Shown here: piece after piece, positions 56,646 to 64,000 of the stretch
Layout: each line of letters starts with the position of its first letter
Numbering within the stretch: position 1 is the stretch's first letter
Source of the DNA: Pirellulales bacterium
GTDB lineage: Bacteria; Planctomycetota; Planctomycetia; Pirellulales; Lacipirellulaceae
Assembly (NCBI GenBank): GCA_028279215.1
Contig: JANQOF010000067.1
Span: 1 to 64,000 of the forward strand
DNA: 64,000 nucleotides
Direction: 5' to 3'
Program-made: the position numbers and the translations under genes
Notes under the pieces: generated by a model
What the model saw: only the letters and a program-made list of their open reading frames with translations
What the model was told of the DNA's origin: nothing
Database searches by the model: none

Positions 56646-59600
56646 TCAGTTAACAACTATAAGATCTGTATCCAGCGTATGAGTCGCGCCAATCTCTTCA
56701 AAGGCGGCGTCGCTGATGAGACTGGCATCTACGGTAGCATCGTCGGCTGTACGTGTTGTCATGTTTTCACGTACATCCAAATCGCCAGTAGCCGCGTACT
56801 GCTCACTCGACCCCTCAACCGTCAGCAAGTATAGCCAGGGGGCGAGCCAGACCTCGTCGCTGCCGGACGATGCGTTGGCGGCCAAGACCGCTTCTCTTAG
56901 GGTCATCGAGTAAGTATCGTTTTGAGCACGAATCCCGTCCGCGACACTCGTTACCACATAACCTGCGGACCCAATGTAATCGCCTTGTGAAGTCTCAAAG
57001 AAGTACTTTAGCACACCGCCAATCCACTGTTGCTGGTCGCTGTCGACGAGATTATCTCCCAGGTTTGTCGACGAGGCTGCGAGAGGCTCGACACGGACTG
57101 AGTGAAACGCCGTACCAGCCGTGTTGTTGGCAAACACGGAGGAACCAATCTCGACTGTGGCCGTGTCTTGATCGCCCGCATAGATCGCGCCACCTGCCGT
57201 GGCAGCCTTATTTCCTTCGAACACCGATCGCTCAATCCGAGCGTAGCCTGTCGAGCCCGAAATGCGAATAGCACCGCCTGCACCATCCGATTCGTTGTCG
57301 ACGAACGCCGAGTCCGTTGCATTCAAATCGCCACCCGCAACTACAATCGCGCCGCCGGTCTTGCTGTGCCCTCCGGTAATGGTAACCCGCGACAAGTCCA
57401 GATCGCCCGTGATATGAAATGCCTGGTCGTGCCATCCAACTCCATCAGACGACGCCAGGGCCGACGCGTCGATGACCGTCAGTCCGGCACCGACGCCGAC
57501 GATGGATACGTTGCCAGTAATGTCGAGGTCGTTGTAAGCCGCATTGCTCGACTCGGTGCCGGTTCGATCGAGTTCGTAGCGCCAAGCGGGAACGAAGATC
57601 GTGTCGTTGGTGCTGTTGGCCGCTTGCACGGCCTCGCGCATTGAAAACGCGTACGCGTCGTTGCTTGCGTCGATTTCGTCGTCGATGGTCGTCACCACAT
57701 GATCGACAGCCCCTATGTGGTCGCCCGTTGCAGTACTAAAGAAGTACGTTAGTACACCACCAATCCATTGCTGTTGGTCGCTATCCACAACGTTGTTGCC
57801 CAGGTTTTTTGAAGACGAGGCATCGGGCTCGACACGTACGTTAGCGAACGCGGTCCCCGCAGTGTTGTTGGCAAACACGGAAGAACCAATCTCTACCGTG
57901 GCCGTGCTCTGATCGCCCGCGTAGATCGCGCCTCCTCCCGTACCCGCCGTATTTCCCTCGAACACAGATCGCTCAATCTGAGCGTAGCCAGTCGAGCCGG
58001 AAATGCGAATGGCTCCACCTGCACCATCCGATTCGTTATCGACGAATGCCGAATCCGTGACGATTAAATCGCCATTGTTCACCACGATGGCGCCACCGGT
58101 CTTGCTGTGACCTCCCGTGATCGTGACCCCAGACAAGTTCAACTCGCCTAGCACATGGAATGTCTGGTCATGCCAACCAACACCTCCTGTGGCCAGCCCA
58201 GACGAGTCGATAACCGTCAACCCAGCGCCGGCACCCTCAATGGTGATACTGTCGGTCACGTCCAGATCGTTGTACGAAGCATTGGCTGCTTCCGCGCCAG
58301 TGCGTGTTAGAGAGTAAACGCCGGCGGGCACCACAATCCTTGTCGGCACGCCTAGCGCATTGGCTTCTTGCACTGCTGCGCGTAGCGAGACATTGCCCGA
58401 TGCATCCTCGGCTACTCCATCGCCCGGGTTCGCGTCGGGCGTGTCGGAGGTTGTGTTCACAACGAAGAAATCGTCAATGCGGACGACAAAGCCATCGCGA
58501 CCGCCACCGAACGATGTATCCCAGCCACCGGTGATGAAGTTCAGTGAAGAATCAGTTTCGCCTACAAGCGTTACGCGACTGTCGGCATCAACAGCAATTC
58601 CATCGCCCCATTGTAGTCCAACGTCCCCGATGTAGCTGCTCCAAGTATGACTACCATCTGGCTCAAATCTGATAACGAACGCATCGGCGCTAGCGTCGTA
58701 AGTGGTATCCCATCCCCCAACAATCCAGCCCGACGATTGGGTGTAACCTGAAACATAGATGCTGCCACTTGGCGCAACGGCAATTGCTCTCCCAGATTCG
58801 AGCCCGGAGCCTCCGAAGTAACTACTCCATGCATGGCTACCGTCTGCGTTGAGCTTTAGGATATAGCCGTCTCCCGCGCCACCGTAGCTGGTGTCCCATC
58901 CCCCGCTCGCCCACCCTGAAGAAGAGGCATTGCCCACAACGTAGACGTTACCTGCCTCATCGGTGACGATATCCTCGCTACCGTCGCTACCACCATACCC
59001 ACCGAAGTAAGTGCTCCAGGTGGTGTTTCCATCGGCATCGAGTTTTAGTACGAAGCCGTCGGTACCGCCACCTCCGCCGAACGATGTATCCCATCCACCA
59101 GCCACCCACCCAGCCGATCCGGTCGTACCTCCAATCAGGATGTTCGTGTCGGGATCAAAGCCAATTCCCGCGCCGAAGTCGTCATTGGAGCCACCGATGT
59201 AGGTGCTCCAGACGTGCGTGCCAGCCACGGTGAAGTAGGCAACAAATCCATCGTTGCCGCCGTTGTGGCTAGTGTCTTCACCGCCGGACACCCAGCCAGA
59301 GGAAGGGGTGGTCCCGGTGACTACAACATTGCCGAATGCATCGCTAGCAACTCCGCTAGCATAGTCAAAGCCTGTGCTACCTAGGTATGAACTCCAAACA
59401 TGATTGCCGTCTGCATCTAGTTGAGCGACAAAACCATCGCGTGATCCGCCATACGTCGTGTCCCAGCCTCCCGATATCCAACCTGATGACTCAGTTCCAC
59501 CTACCACGACCACGTTCCCGAACTCGTCAACCGTAAGATGTCCACTTTGATCATACCCGGTGCCCCCTAGATAGCTACTCCAGATGTGGTTTCCATCGGC

Positions 59601-60587
59601 GTCGAGCTTGACGACGATTGCATCCCAGCTTCCGTTGTAGCTTGTATCTCCGCCACCAGACACCCATCCGGGCGATCCTGAATCGCCAGACACTAGCACG
59701 CTGCCATCATTAGCGATTGCGAGACCATGGGCGCTATCAGAACCCCCTGCACCCAGGTACGTGCTCCACGAAAGATCGGGATCAATGACCAGTTCAAGCG
59801 TTGGATCGTAGCTCCCGGTAATTTCGAACGTGTAGGTGTCGGCATCCAGCAGCTTGAACTCGCCAGCCACTTCGATCTGCTCACCATCCACCATTTGGTA
59901 GATGTAAGGTGCGTCGTCAACAAGTGTCCCAAGCTCGGTCTCTACACGCAGTTGACCTTCGTCGTCGATCCAAAGTTCGCCGATACCGTCGTAGCTGATC
60001 TCGATTTGCTCGTAGTTGGCGCCAGGAGCGACATAGAACTCATACTTCAGGCTGCTGCGCTTGCCAAAAGTGTGCAGATCGATGCCCTCGTACAGATCCT
60101 CGTAGGCCACCGTCTTGTAGCCCTGCACGCCCGACCGCCAGTCGGTTTGATCGCCCACAAAGTAGTTAAACCGCGATTCTCCCGCATCGAGGCCGAGGGG
60201 GCTTGCTTTATTGGCTCCGTCGAAGGACACGGAGAACTGCGTCGAACGGATAGCTAGGCTGCCAGGTTCGTCCAACTGATCGCCCGAACCAATGTCACTC
60301 TCTTGTTGCGTCAGCAAGAACGAAAGTCCGTCGTCCGTGAACGCGATATTCACGCCTGTACCTTGAAACCCGTAGCGTACCGCCTCGTCTTCCCATTGGC
60401 CTTGGTTTTCTACGAACAGGGCGGTGGAGGTGTGAAACAACTCGATGCCGGCGCTTCCACCTGCACCATCGAGCATTTGCCGTTGTTCCAGCGACTCAAA
60501 TCGCGCGCGGGATCCTCTTTTTGCCACGCTTGTGGACCGGCGGCTGCGGCGGGAGTTGGTTGCTTTGCGCTTCCAAGTAAAAAACAT
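56646..60587 (-). CDS. LEPR-XLL surface protein with SBBP propeller and beta-helix domains
   Basis: 1313 residues, antisense to the flagellar genes. A basic N-terminus leads to RARFESLEQRQMLDG, the LEPR-XLL-type signal of planctomycete surface proteins. A beta-jellyroll-like part (about 50-270) precedes seven SBBP propeller repeats of about 72 residues, each with WSSYLGG/WSTYFGG and GWDTSYGG. From about 715, right-handed beta-helix units of about 200 residues include SLRAAVQEANALGVPT (CSLREA type). Two near-identical copies share HSKTGGAIVV, NESDGAGGAIRISGSTGY and SVFANNTAGTAF. A third starts with YSMTLREAVLAANASSG and stops early at TLDTDLIVVN, without dockerin or PEP-CTERM. It is probably cell-surface; the role is unknown. 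The gene's low relation to motility and opposite strand suggest insertion or rearrangement in this cluster. Confidence 0.8.
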   Translation of the reverse strand: MFFTWKRKATNSRRSRRSTSVAKRGSRARFESLEQRQMLDGAGGSAGIELFHTSTALFVENQGQWEDEAVRYGFQGTGVNIAFTDDGLSFLLTQQESDIGSGDQLDEPGSLAIRSTQFSVSFDGANKASPLGLDAGESRFNYFVGDQTDWRSGVQGYKTVAYEDLYEGIDLHTFGKRSSLKYEFYVAPGANYEQIEISYDGIGELWIDDEGQLRVETELGTLVDDAPYIYQMVDGEQIEVAGEFKLLDADTYTFEITGSYDPTLELVIDPDLSWSTYLGAGGSDSAHGLAIANDGSVLVSGDSGSPGWVSGGGDTSYNGSWDAIVVKLDADGNHIWSSYLGGTGYDQSGHLTVDEFGNVVVVGGTESSGWISGGWDTTYGGSRDGFVAQLDADGNHVWSSYLGSTGFDYASGVASDAFGNVVVTGTTPSSGWVSGGEDTSHNGGNDGFVAYFTVAGTHVWSTYIGGSNDDFGAGIGFDPDTNILIGGTTGSAGWVAGGWDTSFGGGGGTDGFVLKLDADGNTTWSTYFGGYGGSDGSEDIVTDEAGNVYVVGNASSSGWASGGWDTSYGGAGDGYILKLNADGSHAWSSYFGGSGLESGRAIAVAPSGSIYVSGYTQSSGWIVGGWDTTYDASADAFVIRFEPDGSHTWSSYIGDVGLQWGDGIAVDADSRVTLVGETDSSLNFITGGWDTSFGGGRDGFVVRIDDFFVVNTTSDTPDANPGDGVAEDASGNVSLRAAVQEANALGVPTRIVVPAGVYSLTRTGAEAANASYNDLDVTDSITIEGAGAGLTVIDSSGLATGGVGWHDQTFHVLGELNLSGVTITGGHSKTGGAIVVNNGDLIVTDSAFVDNESDGAGGAIRISGSTGYAQIERSVFEGNTAGTGGGAIYAGDQSTATVEIGSSVFANNTAGTAFANVRVEPDASSSKNLGNNVVDSDQQQWIGGVLTYFFSTATGDHIGAVDHVVTTIDDEIDASNDAYAFSMREAVQAANSTNDTIFVPAWRYELDRTGTESSNAAYNDLDITGNVSIVGVGAGLTVIDASALASSDGVGWHDQAFHITGDLDLSRVTITGGHSKTGGAIVVAGGDLNATDSAFVDNESDGAGGAIRISGSTGYARIERSVFEGNKAATAGGAIYAGDQDTATVEIGSSVFANNTAGTAFHSVRVEPLAASSTNLGDNLVDSDQQQWIGGVLKYFFETSQGDYIGSAGYVVTSVADGIRAQNDTYSMTLREAVLAANASSGSDEVWLAPWLYLLTVEGSSEQYAATGDLDVRENMTTRTADDATVDASLISDAAFEEIGATHTLDTDLIVVN

Positions 60588-61329
60588 GGCGCCCCTCAGG
60601 TGTAGTTAGACGGCGATTAGCCGGCACTTTGATTCAAAAACGCGGCTTAATAATTTTACATGAACCGTAGACAGTGCTTCGAGCCACTAAATTAATTCTC
60701 GAGTCAATGCGATGTCAACGGTTGGATTCCAGTTTTCGCTGGATTAATGAAGAAGCGGCGGTGTTTTCAACCATTCTGTGCGATTGGCACGCTTCTAGTA
60801 CACAGACCAATTCGCTACGACTTCACAACGACTACTAGAAAAACACCATTTGCTCATCACCGCCGCTGGCGCCTTGGGGCAATTAGGGCGTGCGGGTAAA
60901 GTGGCGCTTGATGGATGGCAGTTGTATTCGAGGTGCCTGCCGATCCGGCGACTGGCCTGTGCTTGTTTCTACACTCTCTCGTCTGTACAACACGCTCGCG
61001 GTTGAAGGCTCCCCATCCCCGGTCGGAAGATCTGAAGTATGACGTCCGACTTGGGGGGAGTGATAATTCGCGCGCCGCAAGCTTGTCGCACGGCTCCAAA
61101 CCATGGGTAGTCGCAGCAACTGCCAAGTGGAAGGCGCCCCACTTATCACCTGCTTCCTCATCCCTGCCGCTAGCAGCCCCGGTGCTATCACCGCATAGTC
61201 TACCTAGGTCTACCTGCAACGGTTTTTGTGATTGATCCTCCTACGCTGGCCGATGGAACAGTCAGGCGGGCGGAGCTGCGCCGTTGTATCTTCATTGCTG
61301 CCACCCGCACAACGCGCTTGGAGTAGGCT
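60588..61329. other. 742 bp without a gene
   Basis: The left end should carry the minus-strand promoter of the LEPR-XLL gene and is AT-rich near 60640-60700. Short frames elsewhere are not convincing. One half-site like the GTTTTGCCCC repeat (TTGGGGCAATTA) is at 60876-60887. No strong promoter for fliW was found. Confidence 0.45.
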
Positions 61330-61767
61330 ATGTACGCGATGACCACCCGTTTTGGTAACGTGCCGATCGAAGCATCGGACGTGCTTCGTTTCGAGCAAGG
61401 ACTCATCGGCATGGAGATGTGCCGCGAATGGGTACTGCTGGCCGACAACGCTCACAGCGGATTGGCATGGCTTCAGTCGCTAGAGCGACCCGAGGTTGCC
61501 TTGGCGGTCGTGAGTCCCCGCCGTTTCGTGAGCGACTACCAAGTTCGCGTCAGCAGTCGCGATTTGGCTCCCCTTGGCGAGTCGGCGGCCAAGTCGTTGC
61601 AAGTGCTCACCATTCTAAACCGTCACGAAGACACGCTAACGCTAAATCTGAAGGCGCCGATTGTGGTGAATCTGACTACGAATCGGGGACGACAGGTCGT
61701 GGCGAAGAACGACCACGAAGTGCAATTCGTGCTCGGCGCGACGATTCCGATGCGAAGGTCGGCTTAG
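61330..61767 (+). CDS. fliW: Flagellar assembly factor FliW
   Basis: 145 residues. VPIEASDVLRFEQGLIGMEMCREWVLL at the N-terminus is the FliW pattern (P-x-x-F-x-x-GLxGF). Near the C-terminus, LTILNRHEDTLTLNLKAPIVVNLTTNRGRQVV is typical. FliW binds flagellin and sequesters CsrA allosterically; when flagellin is exported FliW is free to trap CsrA, releasing flagellin mRNA. Its next neighbours are csrA and a flagellin gene, in line with the role. Cytoplasmic. It lacks an obvious promoter. Confidence 0.93.
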   Translation: MYAMTTRFGNVPIEASDVLRFEQGLIGMEMCREWVLLADNAHSGLAWLQSLERPEVALAVVSPRRFVSDYQVRVSSRDLAPLGESAAKSLQVLTILNRHEDTLTLNLKAPIVVNLTTNRGRQVVAKNDHEVQFVLGATIPMRRSA

Positions 61768-62058
61768 CCGAAAGCCTGTCGCGCAGCGATCACTTGGGAC
61801 TGCGACCAACTGCTACCGGCGTCCAGAACGCCACCGCAGGCATAATCCCTACCTCTCTAGGGTTACTTCAGATCGGAGCGGTCGTATTCCGAAGAACGGT
61901 GACAGGTAGAGAGTCGCGCCCGTACTACGGACTCGAAGCAGTTCATAGCGTGGCTCGTCGATGTCGATTCGCGGCGTCCCCAATCCACCGAAATTGCAGC
62001 CAGGAAACGATCGGTGCTCCCTGCGTAGGCAGGTCGGCAACCGCTGAAGGAGCGACCC
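61768..62058. other. fliW-csrA spacer
   Basis: 291 bp with no gene; a csrA ribosome binding site AAGGAG (62047-62052, 6 nt before the ATG) ends it. The separation argues that csrA has its own promoter, which I could not identify. Confidence 0.5.
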
Positions 62059-62277
62059 ATGCTGGTCCTATCGCGACAGCGCGACGAAAGCATCATTATC
62101 GGCGACAATGTAGTCGTGACCATTGTCGACGTGCGTGGCGATAAGGTGCGATTGGGCATCGAGGCCCCGATCGAGATACCCGTGCACCGCCAGGAGGTGT
62201 ACGAGGCCATTCAGCGCGAAAACCGCAAGGCAGCGCAAATCACGCCCGAAGACGCCCAGCAGCTTCCGAACGAATAA
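62059..62277 (+). CDS. csrA: Carbon storage regulator CsrA
   Basis: 72 residues. MLVLSRQRDESIIIGDN, VRLGIEAPIEIPVHRQEVYEAI and the C-terminal extension are typical. The dimer binds GGA-containing loops in mRNA 5' ends and blocks translation. RNA-binding residues (Leu4, Arg6 and the VHRxE motif, around Arg44) are retained. Preceded by fliW and followed by a flagellin gene; in Bacillus and Campylobacter CsrA represses flagellin and FliW opposes it. Good Shine-Dalgarno sequence AAGGAG. Confidence 0.95.
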   Translation: MLVLSRQRDESIIIGDNVVVTIVDVRGDKVRLGIEAPIEIPVHRQEVYEAIQRENRKAAQITPEDAQQLPNE

Positions 62278-62871
62278 CCGTAGTTTGAAGTTCTCTAAGC
62301 GGCGGGATGCCGCCAATGGTGAGGCGACGCCGGCGATCAACGTTCAGGCTTCTGCAGTCGGGTCGTCTTTTTCTCCGCCACTTGAGAACTGACCGCTGAC
62401 GCAGCGACGCTCCGAAGTGCGCGCCAACGGACTCTCGCCGGAGCCGCGCGTTGGGTGGGAACCCTCTCGCCCACGGTTAGGGTGTTTCAATGAGCCGGTC
62501 AGAGGAACTTGGCAAAACTGACGGGTCGTAGTGCTTGATCCGATTGCGCTGCCGGCGTGCTGCCTGAAAGCACAAAATCAGGGTTCTGCCGTAAAGCACC
62601 TATTTTCTCAGGTCGATACGTCTGTGTAGATGGCGGGGCCGTTGCGTAACATCGCATTACCGATGCGCGTGGCAGCCCGCAGGTGGTGACTGATTTTTGG
62701 AAAAGTCTCCACACGCGCCAAAACTACAACCTACTGTTGCTCAGCACGCCAGCTTTGGCGCCCGCGTGCAACGTGACTGTTAGAGACAGGCCGGGGTCGT
62801 TCGCTCCCCATCCAACCGTCCAGTCCGGAAAAACTTCGGAACACTTTTTGTTTGTTTAAGGGGTGTGTGCA
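62278..62871. other. csrA-fliC intergenic region with flagellin leader
   Basis: 594 bp. A stem-loop (GCGGC...GCCGC) about 25 bp after csrA could be a terminator, without a clear T-run. A sigma-28-like promoter lies at 62592-62619. The last 250 bp would be an unusually long flagellin leader, with GGA triplets at 62827-62829 and 62838-62840. No coding frame is credible. Confidence 0.5.
62592..62619 (+). promoter_or_regulatory. Sigma-28-type promoter of flagellin
   Basis: TAAA (62592-62595), 16 bases, GTCGATAC (62612-62619). It agrees with TAAA/GCCGATAA at 4/4 and 6/8 positions; the spacer is one base longer than the usual 15. It lies about 250 bp before the fliC ATG. Late flagellar genes are normally transcribed by this sigma factor. 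Confidence 0.5.
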
Positions 62872-64000
62872 ATGACTCGAATTAACACCAATGTGAGCTC
62901 GCTGGTCGGCCGCAACAACCTGAACCGGGCCAACGCGAGCTTGTCGCAGTCTCTTACTCGCTTGAGTACTGGTTTGCGAATCAACACTGGTAGAGATGAT
63001 CCGGCCGGTTTGATTGCTAGTGAGAATCTGCGAAGCGACATCACGTCGATTCGTCGTGCGATCAGCAACACCGATCGTGCGAACCAAGTAATCGCCACCG
63101 CCGATAGTGCATTGGGTCAGGTTTCGTCGCTGTTGAACGACATTCGCGGCTTGGTAACCGAGTCGGCGAATGCTGGTGCACTTTCCGACGAGCAGATCGC
63201 CGCTAACCAGTTGCAGGTCGACTCGTCGCTCGAGGCGCTGAACCGTATCGCCCAAACGACCACGTTCCAAGGTCGTCGACTGCTCGACGGCAGTTTGGAC
63301 TTTGTTACCTCGGCCAGCACGAACTTCACGAACCTATCCAATCTACAGATTGACCAAGCCAACCTTGGTGCTACCGGTTCGGTCAGCGTCGACATTGACA
63401 TTACAACTGCGGCGACACAGGCCCTGGTGGACATTGAGAGCATCCCAGGTGGGGCAGTTGCAGCAGTGACGGCCTCGGACGGAACGCTCGCTTTCCAGAC
63501 CTCTGAAGTGAACGCCACGGGAACGGTTACATTTGGAACCACGACGACCGTATCGTTCGACATCACGGCTGTATCAGGTCAGGCCGCCGCTGGTGCGACC
63601 GGCGCGTTGAACAGTGGTGTTGATGTGATCTTCACCGATAACAACGACGATTCTGGCGCGGTCAACTCGGTCACCTACGACAGCGTTAACAATACCTTGA
63701 CGATCGATGCCGACTTCAATAGTGCGGCAGCCGGCAACCCCGGTGTCACTGGCTCCGCGATCGCGGCCGCCATTGATGCGGAGGGAACGTTCGTCACCAG
63801 CAACGCGAGCGCCGGTATTGGCAACAATCTGGTTGCTGCCGACGCAACCACCTACTCCGATGTGACGACCGGCGGTACAGATGCGGTCGACGCAACGATC
63901 ACCATCAACCCCACTGCGAGCGGCGCGTCGTTCAACCGCACGATTACGTTCGCCGACAACGGTGCAGCGAGCAGCGGAATTGCGGTTACGGACGATGGCA
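62872..64000 (+). CDS. fliC: Flagellin, incomplete at the window end
   Basis: 376 codons are visible from ATG 62872, with AAGGGG (62858-62863) 8 nt before. TRINTNVSSLVGRNNLNRAN, LSTGLRINTGRDDPAGLIAS and ANQVIATADSALGQVSSLLND are the D0/D1 coiled-coil signatures; FQGRRLLDGSLDF closes D1. After about residue 155, Thr/Val/Gly-rich sequence replaces the D1 pattern (VSVDIDITTAATQAL, TATGTVTFG-like stretches), so the surface domains are large; the C-terminal D0/D1 lies beyond the window. Regulated presumably by CsrA/FliW, encoded just upstream. Confidence 0.93.
   Translation, partial: MTRINTNVSSLVGRNNLNRANASLSQSLTRLSTGLRINTGRDDPAGLIASENLRSDITSIRRAISNTDRANQVIATADSALGQVSSLLNDIRGLVTESANAGALSDEQIAANQLQVDSSLEALNRIAQTTTFQGRRLLDGSLDFVTSASTNFTNLSNLQIDQANLGATGSVSVDIDITTAATQALVDIESIPGGAVAAVTASDGTLAFQTSEVNATGTVTFGTTTTVSFDITAVSGQAAAGATGALNSGVDVIFTDNNDDSGAVNSVTYDSVNNTLTIDADFNSAAAGNPGVTGSAIAAAIDAEGTFVTSNASAGIGNNLVAADATTYSDVTTGGTDAVDATITINPTASGASFNRTITFADNGAASSGIAVTDDG

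Noticed and set aside
60857-61235. Small genes in the gap before fliW
   Set aside because: Short overlapping frames on both strands, no ribosome binding site, and no recognisable domain.
62755-62771. A sigma-54 promoter before flagellin (TTTGGCGC...TGCAA)
   Set aside because: The GG and GC pairs are 11 bp apart instead of 12 and the -24 box is poor; the sigma-28-like box upstream is a better candidate.

Overview
The window reads as chromosomal DNA of a planctomycete, most likely in or near the Pirellulales. The grounds are a sulfatase, a DUF1549/DUF1553 and DUF1501 pair, a large surface protein with an N-terminal LEPR-XLL-type motif, SBBP and Asp-box propeller proteins, a planctomycete-type integrase, and flagellar genes mixed with unrelated loci. 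This is inference from protein content; no rRNA is present.

Region 1 (1-6830) is accessory DNA around one tRNA-Leu(TAA) gene. To its left lie the truncated end of an endonuclease/phosphatase gene, an unknown multi-pass membrane protein, and a small HTH protein convergent with a tyrosine integrase. To its right lies a roughly 3.1 kb insertion bounded by the tRNA 3' end (3659-3704) and a degenerate 46-bp copy of it (6764-6809). Inside are an integrase lacking its catalytic C-terminal half, the out-of-frame tail of a GH2 glycosidase, and an apparently intact secreted sulfatase.

Region 2 (6832-19851) is mostly minus strand. It holds a PepSY-type membrane protein, a secreted Asp-box propeller protein, a nitrilase, a frameshifted MmcQ/YjbR gene and a DUF2092-like/thioredoxin fusion. 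Three adjacent genes (ALDH7-type dehydrogenase, saccharopine dehydrogenase family protein, HglS/DUF1338) together suggest lysine breakdown through 2-aminoadipate and 2-oxoadipate. An HTTM-DCC membrane fusion follows.

Region 3 (19858-39373) holds slyX-gltD-gltB and an upstream LysR gene on the minus strand, then a porin and a Cys-rich secreted protein. Next come a GH2 beta-galactosidase, a glycine-repeat membrane protein, the DUF1549 and DUF1501 pair, and an EF-hand lipoprotein preceded by a large imperfect inverted repeat.

Region 4 (39386-46086) is housekeeping: a YbdK-type ligase, an M20 amidohydrolase, an LptF/LptG permease, ComF, DUF502 and hemC.

Region 5 (46306-64000) is a flagellar cluster. 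A well-matched sigma-54 promoter precedes flgF-flgG-flgA-flgH-flgI-flgJ-flgN-flgK-flgL, all on the plus strand. These genes supply the rod, P and L rings, hook-filament junction and chaperone. A 3.9 kb antisense gene for a LEPR-XLL/SBBP/beta-helix protein then interrupts the cluster, followed by fliW, csrA and a flagellin gene that runs off the end. The fliW-csrA-flagellin order fits a CsrA/FliW switch controlling flagellin translation. A sigma-28-like promoter lies about 250 bp upstream of flagellin.
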